The position numbers and the translations under genes were made by a program. A model generated the notes under the pieces. That model was not told the DNA's origin, made no database searches, and was given only the letters and a program-made list of their open reading frames with translations. Of a stretch of 64,000 nucleotides of DNA, positions 27,377-36,037 are shown piece by piece. Every line of letters starts with the position of its first letter. Position 1 is the stretch's first letter. This stretch comes from an uncultured archaeon (GTDB lineage Archaea; Thermoplasmatota; Thermoplasmata; Thermoplasmatales; Thermoplasmataceae), in NCBI GenBank assembly GCA_000965745.1, contig CP009479.1, forward strand, positions 1,064,457-1,128,456. Reading direction: 5' to 3'.

Positions 27377-29167
27377 ATGAACAGGACATCCAAAATAGTT
27401 GTTGCCATAATGGGTGTGGTCTTGTTAATTACGCCATTAAGTTATTTTGAATATGCAAATAGACAATCCACTGAACCCGCACCAGTCTCACTTGTCCTGG
27501 GTCCTGAACTGAAAATAAGTTCCAACTCTCCTTTGACCAACAATACGACCATAACGCTTCAAGTCACAGCGATTGACCCCGGTGTGCTGGAGCACAAAGG
27601 GTATTTTATGCACACCTACCCTTCTGCTGAAAATGCCAGTGTGCTTCTTCTGAACACCACACTCATCAACCAAACCTCCTCCTTATTCCTCCCAGCTGAA
27701 TTCTACCACATTGTGAAGCAGTGGAAGGCACTTTATGCCGGACAGCCACACGTCAATTTGCCATCACTGCAGATCAACGCTTTCAAGACTGTCAATGACA
27801 ACGGTGTGCTGAGAGTATACAGCTATTACAACAATATCCCTTACAATCCTTACAATATGGCGGAAAAACAGACCAGCAATCTAACAGTCATGAGGGGTCT
27901 GACCAATGGTACCGATGTCAATGTCACAGGTGTCAATAATGTGACATTCTCGAACCTGAACCTTTCCACCGGCATATACTTCTCCGACAGGCCTGTTCAG
28001 GAAATGGCTGTGCAATCCCCTAAATATGATCTTCAGGCTTTGCCAGAATCTTACACTTATTACTATTACAACACCACATCCTACAAGACGTACGATTCCA
28101 CACAATATGTGAATACAATATATAGCTCCCTTCCCTTAATGGCGGTACACATGTCAAATGCTGTGGCCAACGGAAAGTCACAGATAGCCTTCGGAGCATT
28201 CATCGCGTTTCAGAGTGACTCGGTAAACATGAATTCCGTGAACGCATATAATGCAACAAGCGGTCAAATTTCTACAAAAATGAGCACTTCACCATCGTAC
28301 GTCCACGAGGCTAACCTTAGCGAAACATCGTATTCATCTGAGTACAACGCAATTCCATTAAATCTTTTTTCAGGTCAGGAAAACCTCATCCTTAGAGAAA
28401 ATCAGACCACTTCATATGTGGGAATCGGCAATGTCACATACACCTTCACTCATTATAATCAGTATACAGACAAGTACCAGAACGAGTACGAAAGAATCTG
28501 CCAGATCTATCCTGACGGTACTCAGAACTGCCATACAGTGTTCATCAAGTCAACATTAGTTTCAAGGACATATGATGGAAACGGCACTATAGGCGCTATG
28601 AGTGCTGTGAACACTACTAACGGCCAACTGGTTATGTCAGCCGGATTTTTGCCAATGTATGCAGGCAACGTACTTCAGAAGCTCATAGGCACCAGCAACG
28701 GAACAGTTTATCTCTCAACATCCACGCCGGGGAATGTAGTACAGGCATCAACTGTCTGGGCAGATACATATGGATACACCAATGCCAAAAATATCATAGG
28801 CACTGCATCAGATGCGCTGGATACCTTTTCAAGTGCGATCAGCCTCGGATTGGCCATAGCCGATATGCTATCAGCAGAAGGGATCATAGGGGAACCGGGA
28901 GAGATTGCGGACACCATAGGGCTCATTGGAGATACACTGGGAATGACAGGTACAATTCTGGGTTTGTTCTCAAGCATAAGTTTCATAAGTGGGTCAAACT
29001 CAGCCACAATGTCATACAGTGCTACTGACTCTATTGAAATCGAGCCAGGTTCAAACTACACTGCCACATTTTACGAGAGCTACTCTCCTGTGACGTTCAA
29101 TGAGAACGGCAACACATATTCATTCTACGCACCATTGAATTACCTCAACGTCACAGGGATGTCTTAA
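27377..29167 (+). CDS. Large secreted/surface protein of unknown function
   Basis: About 596 residues from the ATG at 27377 (a TTG five codons earlier is less likely). A positively charged start (MNRTSK) and one hydrophobic helix form an export signal. The body is rich in Ser, Thr, Asn and Tyr with many N-x-S/T sites, followed near the C-terminus by a long glycine/alanine-rich hydrophobic stretch (about residues 470-545) and a final beta-like YSFYAPLNYL segment. It is the only complete gene between two tRNA-Thr att copies, so it is cargo of a small integrated unit. No family recognised. Confidence 0.75.
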   Translation: MNRTSKIVVAIMGVVLLITPLSYFEYANRQSTEPAPVSLVLGPELKISSNSPLTNNTTITLQVTAIDPGVLEHKGYFMHTYPSAENASVLLLNTTLINQTSSLFLPAEFYHIVKQWKALYAGQPHVNLPSLQINAFKTVNDNGVLRVYSYYNNIPYNPYNMAEKQTSNLTVMRGLTNGTDVNVTGVNNVTFSNLNLSTGIYFSDRPVQEMAVQSPKYDLQALPESYTYYYYNTTSYKTYDSTQYVNTIYSSLPLMAVHMSNAVANGKSQIAFGAFIAFQSDSVNMNSVNAYNATSGQISTKMSTSPSYVHEANLSETSYSSEYNAIPLNLFSGQENLILRENQTTSYVGIGNVTYTFTHYNQYTDKYQNEYERICQIYPDGTQNCHTVFIKSTLVSRTYDGNGTIGAMSAVNTTNGQLVMSAGFLPMYAGNVLQKLIGTSNGTVYLSTSTPGNVVQASTVWADTYGYTNAKNIIGTASDALDTFSSAISLGLAIADMLSAEGIIGEPGEIADTIGLIGDTLGMTGTILGLFSSISFISGSNSATMSYSATDSIEIEPGSNYTATFYESYSPVTFNENGNTYSFYAPLNYLNVTGMS

Positions 29168-29444
29168 TTACATTTTGGATACACAATTTTTCATTTTTTA
29201 AAGATTTTGAATGTTTCGCCACATTATTTGTTATGACCCTTTTCTTTGGACTTGTCCTTGAGTTCTTCTTCAAGTTATAGTCTCACAATTGAAACATAAG
29301 ATCCTTGCAGGAATAATGTCTTATGGATTTCACAGAAGTATGGTCGTACGGTCATGATTAAATGAGCGCTCTATTTAAATTCACATCTGGAAAGTGATTA
29401 TTTTTAACCAATCGTTTTTCTTGGTCTAGACAAGAACTTAAGCG

Positions 29445-29489
29445 TGATTCGTAATCAGCAGGTCGGGGGTTCAAATCCCTCCAGTGGCT
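29445..29489 (+). repeat. tRNA-Thr 3' copy (attR-like), exact
   Basis: Forty-five bases identical to the 3' part of tRNA-Thr(CGU) at 26922-26966, but with no 5' half. It closes a 2.5-kb segment that carries the large surface-protein gene. Confidence 0.85.
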
Positions 29490-29552
29490 CCCTATATGGT
29501 TGTAATCAGCAGGTCGGGGGTTCAAATCCCTCCAGTGGCTCCCTATATGGTT
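29451..29552 (+). repeat. Tandem 51-bp repeat carrying tRNA-Thr 3' ends
   Basis: Two perfect consecutive 51-bp units (29451-29501 and 29502-29552). Each holds 39 bp of the tRNA-Thr 3' end followed by the 12 bp CCCTATATGGTT. The arrangement suggests two integration/excision events at the same site or slippage within an att region. Confidence 0.85.
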
Positions 29553-29956
29553 GATATGCTAACTCTGGGTCCATCACAGGCCAATGAGAAGAAGATTGCA
29601 ATATCTTTTGAAGGCTCAAGCAGGTATCCGGTATTGTTCCACTCCACAATTCGCATTATTTCCATTCCTGCAACCCGTTCTTCAGGCTTGGGATCATATT
29701 GGACGTGGGCAACCAGAAATATGGCCTCATTGTTATCTATTAAGTCTTTATATGACAAAGAAGATTCCCAGTACTGGTGAACTATGTCCTCAGCCTAATT
29801 CAGATCACGTGCAGTTGCTGGCATCACCATTACATTCAATTTTTCCTCTCTACCATTGTAGGGTATGGTAATTAACCTATCATTCCCTCTGTTGGAGATG
29901 GAAGCTTTAGACCGAACTGCCTCAATCGGAAAATCCGGCCTTCCTAAGATCCCTTT
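29543..29956 (-). pseudogene. Decayed gene with internal TAG next to vapC
   Basis: On the minus strand one frame of 138 codons stays protein-like on both sides of a single TAG at 29795-29797: upstream it reads ITIPYNGREEKLNVMVMPA, downstream AEDIVHQYWESS then EAIFLVAHVQYDPKPEER. There is no ATG, GTG or TTG at the beginning and the frame overlaps the vapC stop region. The tail reaches the tRNA-Thr repeat. I read it as a truncated, stop-containing remnant; the family is not recognised. Confidence 0.5.
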
Positions 29957-30309
29957 TCAGAGAGATTGATCTGCTTGAGGCCAATCTTTCTGTATACCTT
30001 GTCAGAACTGATTATCTTCTCGTTAGCGTGGATAGCATGGAAGGAGTCGAAAACTCCCACTCCCTGTTCTATCAGTTCGGCAGCAGCCTGATACATTCCG
30101 TTTTCCTCATTACATATCGCCATCACATCGATTGCTAATCTGACAGGATCAAGATCATACCGCTTAGCCAGAAGCATCAATTCTATGTATGTTACCTCGG
30201 AAGTTGAAATGTCACCATCCTCTTCTTCCATCATTTTCCTTGCATTCTCCTTCAACCAGTCTGATGGTTTTAACAACGCAAGAAAGAAATCAGTATCAGC
30301 GTACGTCAT
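29944..30309 (-). CDS. vapC: PIN-domain ribonuclease toxin (VapC-like)
   Basis: A 121-residue PIN-domain protein. The acidic active-site set is visible: D5/D7 in YADTDFF, E43 in TYIELM, and aspartates in GVFDSFHA and ISSDKVY. Such proteins cleave RNA and are held inactive by the partner antitoxin. The start overlaps the end of the AbrB-type gene by 14 bp, the classic VapBC arrangement. Confidence 0.9.
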   Translation of the reverse strand: MTYADTDFFLALLKPSDWLKENARKMMEEEDGDISTSEVTYIELMLLAKRYDLDPVRLAIDVMAICNEENGMYQAAAELIEQGVGVFDSFHAIHANEKIISSDKVYRKIGLKQINLSEKGS

Positions 30310-30532
30310 TGTAAGTTTCTTCGAGAATCTCTTTTCTCAATTCCTTTAGTGTTTTTTCCGGGATATTCTTGCCAATTTCTTCTAGGTCCTTAATTGGGTC
30401 TTCCGGCACGCTTGTCAATATGATTTTATCACCCACCCTTTTAATGGTAAATCTGGGCCCCAGATCATCCTTGAGTGACGTTGGAATGTGGATTCTACCA
30501 TTCTTGTCCATTTTGACAATTATTTTGGGCAT
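30296..30532 (-). CDS. vapB: AbrB/MazE-type antitoxin (VapB-like)
   Basis: A 78-residue protein starting MPKIIVKMDKNGRIHIPTSL, a swapped-hairpin AbrB DNA-binding domain, followed by a charged helical tail that would wrap the toxin. The ATG at 30532 has GGTG nine bases upstream and is preferred over a GTG at 30544. It should bind its own promoter and neutralise the PIN toxin encoded immediately downstream. Confidence 0.9.
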   Translation of the reverse strand: MPKIIVKMDKNGRIHIPTSLKDDLGPRFTIKRVGDKIILTSVPEDPIKDLEEIGKNIPEKTLKELRKEILEETYNDVR

Positions 30533-30544
30533 TATGTGCACCAC

Positions 30545-30951
30545 TGTAATGTATATTTAATAATTCCCATTTTACACAAATAATGGTATTAACCACGATC
30601 ATTTCCAAAAACAGATAGTAAGAAAGGACTGTGATTTAAATTGGTGGTTCCATACCTTCTGGCAGAGACCCTCTAGTGGCTCTTTATCGGGATATCGGGT
30701 CTTTCGTGTATTCTTCCTACTTAAGTTTGAACCATTATCTAATTCCTGTAAGTTTGTAAATTCAAGAATTATATATTTTCCTCTATTGGTGGGCCTTTCT
30801 GACAAATGCCAATCCGGCGGTTTTACCTTTACTAATTTGAAAATGATTTTATGTTGAATTAACCAAATAATTCTTGTTTTCCGAATGTTGGGGATTGAAT
30901 TTTTTCAATTTGCAATGATTATAAGTTTTACCAAAACATTTATCAGTTTTT
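30545..30951. other. AT-rich gene-free stretch
   Basis: No supported gene. It contains the vapBC promoter region near 30560 (minus-strand TATTAAATATAC) and, around 30668-30690, CCCTCTAGTGGCTC, which resembles the last bases of the tRNA-Thr repeat but lacks the T loop. Confidence 0.45.
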
Positions 30952-31530
30952 ATGCTCATCGCATTAACGGTGAATAATCAACGCAGTTCAGGAATCCTGA
31001 TATTTATCGGGATCTTCATTTTTTCTATGGCCTTACTTATTGGCGAGGCATTGAGACCTGCCTACTCTCTCAACATGTATTCCATAAGCAGTCTAGGCAT
31101 AGGTACACATGGAGAAATTTTTTATTACTCCATTCTGTTAATGGGGGCCTTAATTGTAATTGCAGGAATCATTTTGTTGTCAGGAGAGAAAAAAGAAGCG
31201 TGGCATTTCACTCTCATACTTGTTGGAATCGGTTCATTTGGGGTAGGAATATTTCCCTATATCGTCAATTACCCTCCATTGCATTCTGACTTTGCCTTCT
31301 TCGCATTCATATTCGGCGGCATTACTGCCTTGCTCTTTGCGACACACAAGGGTACGCCATTCAGGATATTCTCTCCCATTGTAGGTATCACAGTTCTGGC
31401 CTCCATCTTTCTATATGCAAGTGGAAAGCTCTATGGGCTTGGCCCTGGGGGAATGGAGCGCATGATCGTATACCCGACTCTCTTCTGGGCACTTGCATTG
31501 TCCGGGCATCTCATGAACCAGAAGGAGTGA
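30952..31530 (+). CDS. DUF998-type integral membrane protein
   Basis: A 192-residue protein with six hydrophobic helices. The first helix is followed by LRPAYSLNMYSISSLGIG, the typical DUF998 region (a tyrosine and IS-LG pattern after helix one). Function of the family is unknown. It lies within the tRNA-Thr-bounded island, between the vapBC pair and the degenerate tRNA copy. TATA-like TTTACCAAAAC lies near its start. Confidence 0.75.
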   Translation: MLIALTVNNQRSSGILIFIGIFIFSMALLIGEALRPAYSLNMYSISSLGIGTHGEIFYYSILLMGALIVIAGIILLSGEKKEAWHFTLILVGIGSFGVGIFPYIVNYPPLHSDFAFFAFIFGGITALLFATHKGTPFRIFSPIVGITVLASIFLYASGKLYGLGPGGMERMIVYPTLFWALALSGHLMNQKE

Positions 31531-31583
31531 TGGCATGGCCGCTCCGAATATCAAACAATTCTCAATTGCTGACTTTCTTTTAA

Positions 31584-31838
31584 TCCGGCGAACAAAATTT
31601 CGCACACCTGCTTCATAAGAACTTATCTTATCAATGGGGAGGCTGGCAAGATACCTGCGGTAAAAAGGAGCACATCATCGCGGAATATGAGGTGAGGACC
31701 ATATCCAAGGACGGGTTGGCAGGGAGAAATAGAGGTTTCAAATGTGAGCACAACAAGAAGAATTTCTGGGAAACCAAGCTCCCCCATGGGCCTACACCCA
31801 ACCGTATATACACAAAAAGAAGTTTACAAACACAATAA
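31584..31838 (+). pseudogene. Start-less remnant of a protein-coding gene
   Basis: A frame of 84 codons between stops, with codon choice like neighbouring genes and a plausible cysteine/tryptophan-rich protein (YQWGGWQDTCGKKEHIIAEY, then RGFKCEHNKKNFWETK). It has no ATG, GTG or TTG start. It could be the end of a zinc-binding or nuclease-like protein, but no family is recognised. It lies just before the degenerate tRNA-Thr copy. Confidence 0.4.
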
Positions 31839-31935
31839 TGAACAGTGTACTCTTCGCTTTCTAAATGGGTTTGAAGACTGAGTGAAACTCCACATTTCCG
31901 CATTAGCATTTTTTATCTATTGAAGCATCTGACTG

Positions 31936-31980
31936 TGACTCGTAATCATCAGTTCGGGTGTTCAGATTCCTTCAGTAGCT
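31936..31980 (+). repeat. Degenerate tRNA-Thr 3' copy (old attR)
   Basis: Aligns without gaps to the tRNA-Thr 3' end (TGACTCGTAATCATCAG against TGATTCGTAATCAGCAG, continuing through the T arm to AGTAGCT against AGTGGCT), about 80% identity. This suggests an older integration boundary, with the segment 29.5-31.9 kb as older cargo. Confidence 0.65.
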
Positions 31981-32207
31981 TCCAGTGACCATGAAAGTCT
32001 TCTGCGGAGTAACCAACTTGTAAGCATAACCTGACAAGCCGCTGGTGATATCATGAACATCACCTCGTCCAGTTTGCATGGTCATGGTCCCGTTCCCATT
32101 GCAATCAGATAATTGCTGAACTTCGTATTCTACAATCTTAATTGATATACAAAGTGCATAAGGATTTCTAGAAAATGTAAAGTATCCCGAATCGCATATT
32201 TAGATCT

Positions 32208-32217
32208 ATGAGTACTA
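32208..32217 (+). pseudogene. First codons of the membrane-protein gene split by IS630
   Basis: ATG AGT AC followed by TA. Together with the sequence after the element (33433 onward) and one copy of the duplicated TA, it restores ATG-AGT-ACT-AGA-ATT-CCT in the frame of the gene at 33431-34130. Confidence 0.75.
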
Positions 32218-33430
32218 GATGAGCGTTCTCTTAATTTCTATGCTATTACAGTTTCATCCATTTTGTAGGTCCACCTGAATATGACTGGTGACCTGTTCAG
32301 CTCATCGAAATACTGGTCTATGCGTTCTTTGAGCTCTTCAAATCTCTTCACTCTTATCTCTTTCAGGAGCGTCCTTGTAATCTTGCTGAACAGCGTTTCG
32401 ACGATGTTGAGCCATGATCCATGTTTGGGGGTGAACACAAACACGAACCTGTTCGGAACGGTTGCGAGATACTTCCTTGTCTTCTCTGATGTGTGAACCC
32501 TGAGGTTGTCCAGGATCAGCCTCAGGGTTATCTCTTTTGGATATGAGGAATCAAGCTTCTTCAGGAATCTTATGAAGTCGTCGCTATTGTGTGTTCTGGA
32601 GGTAATCTCCGTAACCTTTCCACTGTGAAGATTCAATCCTGCAAGAAGTGATAACGTGCCCAGTCTCCTGTATTCATAATCCCTCGTTACAGATGGGTAT
32701 TTTCCGGGAACAGGAGGAAGCTCCTCAGATTTCAGTGACAGTGCCTGTATTCCAGGCTTCTCGTCGAATGATATTGTTATGGTATCCTTCAGGTCATCCT
32801 CTGCAGATCCGGAGTTGATAATTTCGACCTCCTTGTAAACATGAAGAATGGTTGCCATCTTGTTCTCGAAATCCTCATCCCTGTTCTCTACGTAATACCG
32901 GATCTTGTGCGGCCTGATCGCTGCAAGTGTCAGTATATCGTGAATTGTGGAACGGCTCACGTCTCTCAATGATGGCCTGCTCATCCTTGCATGGGATGTG
33001 AGCAGGGAATATGTCCAGAGTTCATTGGGATATCCATGTTCCGATGGTTTTGTGCAGGCAAGATTCAGGATCCATGCCTTATCGTCGTCGGTGATCCTGC
33101 GTGGCTTTCCTGGCCTTGGAAGATCAGCAAGAGCAGAATCAACGCCGAATTCTCTTAACTTGGAGAGGGTGTTCTTTACGGTGTTCTTATTTACATGGTT
33201 CTTCCTTGCTATGACTTCGTCGCTGAGATCAGCGATGTAGTCAAGAATTATTCCTGCCCTGATTACACGCCTTCTTTCCTCGCTCCTTGAATTCCTTATC
33301 TTTCCAAGATCTGCAAGCTGTTCTTCAGTGAACTTCGGTTTCGGAAAATTCCTCCTGAACACCATTTATATCCATAAGATATGAAAAGATGGTATATAAT
33401 AATAGACTAATTATTAAGCGAACGATAATC
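32218..33430 (-). mobile_element. IS630-family insertion sequence
   Basis: About 1.21 kb. Imperfect terminal inverted repeats of some 30 bp are seen (GATGAGCGTTCTCTTAAT at the left; GATTATCGTTCGCTTAAT on the opposite strand at the right). Both ends abut TA (32216-32217 and 33431-33432), the target dinucleotide duplicated by IS630/Tc1-mariner elements. One transposase gene fills it. Confidence 0.92.
32238..33365 (-). CDS. IS630-family transposase
   Basis: A 375-residue DDE transposase. An N-terminal helix-turn-helix region (IARKNHVNKNTVKNTLSKLR) binds the ends; the catalytic part shows SFDEKPGIQAL (first Asp), LILDNLRVHTS (second Asp) and GSWLNIVETLFS (Glu). It appears intact, so the element may still be mobile. 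Confidence 0.94.
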   Translation of the reverse strand: MVFRRNFPKPKFTEEQLADLGKIRNSRSEERRRVIRAGIILDYIADLSDEVIARKNHVNKNTVKNTLSKLREFGVDSALADLPRPGKPRRITDDDKAWILNLACTKPSEHGYPNELWTYSLLTSHARMSRPSLRDVSRSTIHDILTLAAIRPHKIRYYVENRDEDFENKMATILHVYKEVEIINSGSAEDDLKDTITISFDEKPGIQALSLKSEELPPVPGKYPSVTRDYEYRRLGTLSLLAGLNLHSGKVTEITSRTHNSDDFIRFLKKLDSSYPKEITLRLILDNLRVHTSEKTRKYLATVPNRFVFVFTPKHGSWLNIVETLFSKITRTLLKEIRVKRFEELKERIDQYFDELNRSPVIFRWTYKMDETVIA

Positions 33431-34130
33431 TAGAATTCCTACCAGATTCTTCTTAAGGTACTGGATTCTTGGCACATTTGTACTCATCCTTTTCGTTCTT
33501 CTGATGCTTTCCAGCGAGGCTTACTTCTACGTTCCCCTCCTGGACAGGGCCGGATTTCTTCTCTTCATGTCTTTCGCGATTTCTTTTCTAGTGTATGTTT
33601 ATTTTGAGCTCACTAACATACGGGATGCGGCCGTATCCGAGTATCCATACTACTACGATTATAATGGAATATACAGGGCAAACAACCTGATAGCTGACTG
33701 GACAGAAGTGAAAAAGGTGAGCTTCAAGAGGGTGGCTTTTACCGAAACAATAACAGCAGACTATACCGAATATCCCAGAAGCGGGTTGATGACCAGACAG
33801 CCCCTGAATAACGTGATGCATAACGTGAATGTCAGTGAGATAAAAGTCAGGAAGAGACTTTCAGTTGTTGAAATCCACAAATCTTCCGCCAGTAAATTCA
33901 GGCCGGATATAGTGATTGACATGTCCCCAAAGCGCTTCCTCATCAACAGGACCTGCATGAAAATGAAGAGGTATGTGGAGATGAGGGCAGCAAACGTTGA
34001 GTTTGATGTGGATATTGACATAGATGAGGGGGCTCATCAGAAGACTCTGAGTCCTCAATGCAAACCACTGAATAATCCTCCTGAGGCAGATTCCGCAGAA
34101 TCACTGAAAGTTGATCCTGCTGGTGGCTGA
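33431..34130 (+). pseudogene. Membrane protein gene interrupted by IS630 at codons 3-4
   Basis: The continuous frame begins right at the IS630 junction and runs through RFFLRYWILGTFVLILFV, a first membrane helix, and AGFLLFMSFAISFLVYVYF, a second, then a 150-residue cytoplasmic or external part (DWTEVKKVSFKRVAF, a PH-like or beta-rich look). An ATG at 33504 still opens 208 residues. Rejoined with 32208-32217 the original protein would be 235 residues. Family unknown. Expression now would need a new promoter from the IS or an internal start. Confidence 0.75.
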
Positions 34131-34366
34131 AAATTGCCGCTCCGTCTCTTCTGTTTGTAGAATGAAATCATGGTGCCTATTCAAGCGTTAAAAAATATTC
34201 CCATTAGAATCCTCCCTGATTATTATTGTTAACATCTTGCTGTAAAAAAGAGCCACTTTATTGAAAATCCAACCCTTAACACAACAAACACACAATATCG
34301 AGATAATCAAAGAACCCTAAATATTGATGGAGCCGTATTAAGTTAACAGAGAAGTTTCAGAAATAT

Positions 34367-34849
34367 ATGTATGCAGTCACCTTCATCAGAATGGTCGAGG
34401 ATGAGTACACCGGCCTCCTCAATGATTGCAATGCCCTCAAACAGGCAAACGGATTGGACCTGTTCGAGAAACCAACATTTATATGTGAAAGAGTCCAGAA
34501 GTTCAGAAATTGGCTTACAATGGCAATAAGAAGTGCTGAAATTACCGGGAATGGAGTCTCATTAAAAGCCGAGGACGTCCTCCTGGACGCTGCAATAACG
34601 AAAAAACAGTCTCCTCCGTATGAACCCCTCCACCCTCGAATAGGAAGTGTCCTTACATTGTATGAGAGGACAGATCTTGATGGAATACTTGGAGAGAAGA
34701 GAAGGCTTTCGCTCGAGCAGGGGATACAAAAAGAGATCAACGAATGCAGGTTTAAAGTCTGCTACACTCACTGCCAGTTCATCAAATCCAATTTAAGGCG
34801 GTCATCACAGGACTTCAGCTCAGACAACGAGCCATCTCCTATTACCTGA
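34367..34849 (+). CDS. Hypothetical protein
   Basis: A 160-residue, mostly helical soluble protein with no recognised family and no membrane segment. It begins MYAVTFIRMVEDEYTGLL and ends with a serine-rich tail. An AT-rich promoter-like region precedes it (GTATTAAGTTAAC near 34340). Codon use matches neighbouring genes, so it is probably real. Confidence 0.55.
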   Translation: MYAVTFIRMVEDEYTGLLNDCNALKQANGLDLFEKPTFICERVQKFRNWLTMAIRSAEITGNGVSLKAEDVLLDAAITKKQSPPYEPLHPRIGSVLTLYERTDLDGILGEKRRLSLEQGIQKEINECRFKVCYTHCQFIKSNLRRSSQDFSSDNEPSPIT

Positions 34850-34894
34850 TATCTCCAAGATACCATGTTAAAGAGATATAGTCTGACATACAGG

Positions 34895-36037
34895 TCATTG
34901 AACTATTCTTGATCTTGCCTTCTTTGCATATTCATCCGATATATCTATTCCAACGTACCTTCTGTTTAGATCATGGGCAACCTTCGTGGTTGTTCCTACA
35001 CCATTGAATGGGTCAAGAACCAGGTCACCCTTAAAACTGAACAGCTTAATTACCCTCTCCGCAAGTTTCTCAGGGAACATGGCCGGGTGTCCGAAATCTC
35101 TCATCTTTCTCTCAGGGGCGATGTTCCATCTCGCGTTTACCCAGCTCTTGAATTCTGTGCCGGTTATGTCGGATTTGTCTCTGTCGCCACGATGCTTAAG
35201 GTCTCCCTTGGAAAAAACTTCAATGAACTCCCATGTGTATTTTAGATATGGGTTGCTGGGGCTTTTCCAGCTTCCCCAGGCAGTGTATTTGGCATTGTAG
35301 TTGTTCTTCTCCCACAAAATCTCGTTTCTCCAGATCATCTTTCTCCCGGTCAGGAAATTTGAGATAATGTGGTGTACAGGTATGTAATCAGAATAGAGTG
35401 GCTGAACGTTGATTGCGATTCTGCCTCCAAATTTCGTTACTCTCACACATTCGCCCAGTATCGTGAAAAGCTTGCCAAAGTAACTGTTCCAGTTCACTCC
35501 GTCCTCGTGGTCCTCATACTCAAGGCCGAAATTGTACGGGGGTGAAGTCAGGACAAGATCAACTGAGTTATCGGGATAATCTTTCAGAATTTCCTCTGAA
35601 TCACCACATACAATCCTGTCTGCCAGCTTTTCGGGAACTTCATTGTTGCTGTCAACAAAATTGCTGTCCCTGGCATAATAGTACATCCCCCTGTTTACTG
35701 CCTTCTGCTTTCTGCCTTTTACCTTCCTTTCCCTGTTATAGTCAACAAATGAAAGCTTACCGGCCTTTACCCCGTAGCTTCCGATTGACTCAACCTTCAG
35801 GAGCAGTTCTGTGAAAATGTTATCATGCGGAAGGCCGGCTTTCTCCACTTCAACTCCTATTTTCGACCTGAACCTGCTGATGTCCATCCTGTTGAGGTGA
35901 AGTTCAATCCCTCCATTCTGCGGTGAGATGTAGAGATCATCCCTGGAGAAAACTCTGTTGATCGAATCGATAATCATTCTCTCGGCCTCGCTGATCTCCC
36001 GGCCGATTTCAACCTCTATCTTCAGGTATTCCGTCAT
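34895..36037 (-). CDS. DNA methyltransferase (TSPPY, beta class), orphan
   Basis: A 380-residue methyltransferase counted from the ATG at 36037; a longer frame to 36241 adds an unconvincing hydrophobic lead and overlaps a divergent gene. The catalytic motif TSPPYNFGLEY and the SAM motif DLVLDPFNGVGTTTKVA near the C-terminus give the beta-class order (IV before I), shared by N4-cytosine and some N6-adenine enzymes. About 130 extra N-terminal residues (MTEYLKIEVEIGREISEAER) precede the methylase domain and have no obvious match; they may recognise DNA. No restriction gene is adjacent. Confidence 0.88.
   Translation of the reverse strand: MTEYLKIEVEIGREISEAERMIIDSINRVFSRDDLYISPQNGGIELHLNRMDISRFRSKIGVEVEKAGLPHDNIFTELLLKVESIGSYGVKAGKLSFVDYNRERKVKGRKQKAVNRGMYYYARDSNFVDSNNEVPEKLADRIVCGDSEEILKDYPDNSVDLVLTSPPYNFGLEYEDHEDGVNWNSYFGKLFTILGECVRVTKFGGRIAINVQPLYSDYIPVHHIISNFLTGRKMIWRNEILWEKNNYNAKYTAWGSWKSPSNPYLKYTWEFIEVFSKGDLKHRGDRDKSDITGTEFKSWVNARWNIAPERKMRDFGHPAMFPEKLAERVIKLFSFKGDLVLDPFNGVGTTTKVAHDLNRRYVGIDISDEYAKKARSRIVQ

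Noticed and set aside
29484-29780. A 98-codon plus-strand frame starting in the tRNA repeats
   Set aside because: It reads through the repeated tRNA ends and lies opposite the more convincing minus-strand remnant.
30660-30695. Possible fifth tRNA-Thr 3' copy (CCCTCTAGTGGCTC)
   Set aside because: Only about 19 bases resemble the repeat and the T-loop part is absent; it could be chance.
30599-30805. A 68-codon minus-strand frame near vapBC
   Set aside because: No ribosome site, codon use and composition not protein-like.
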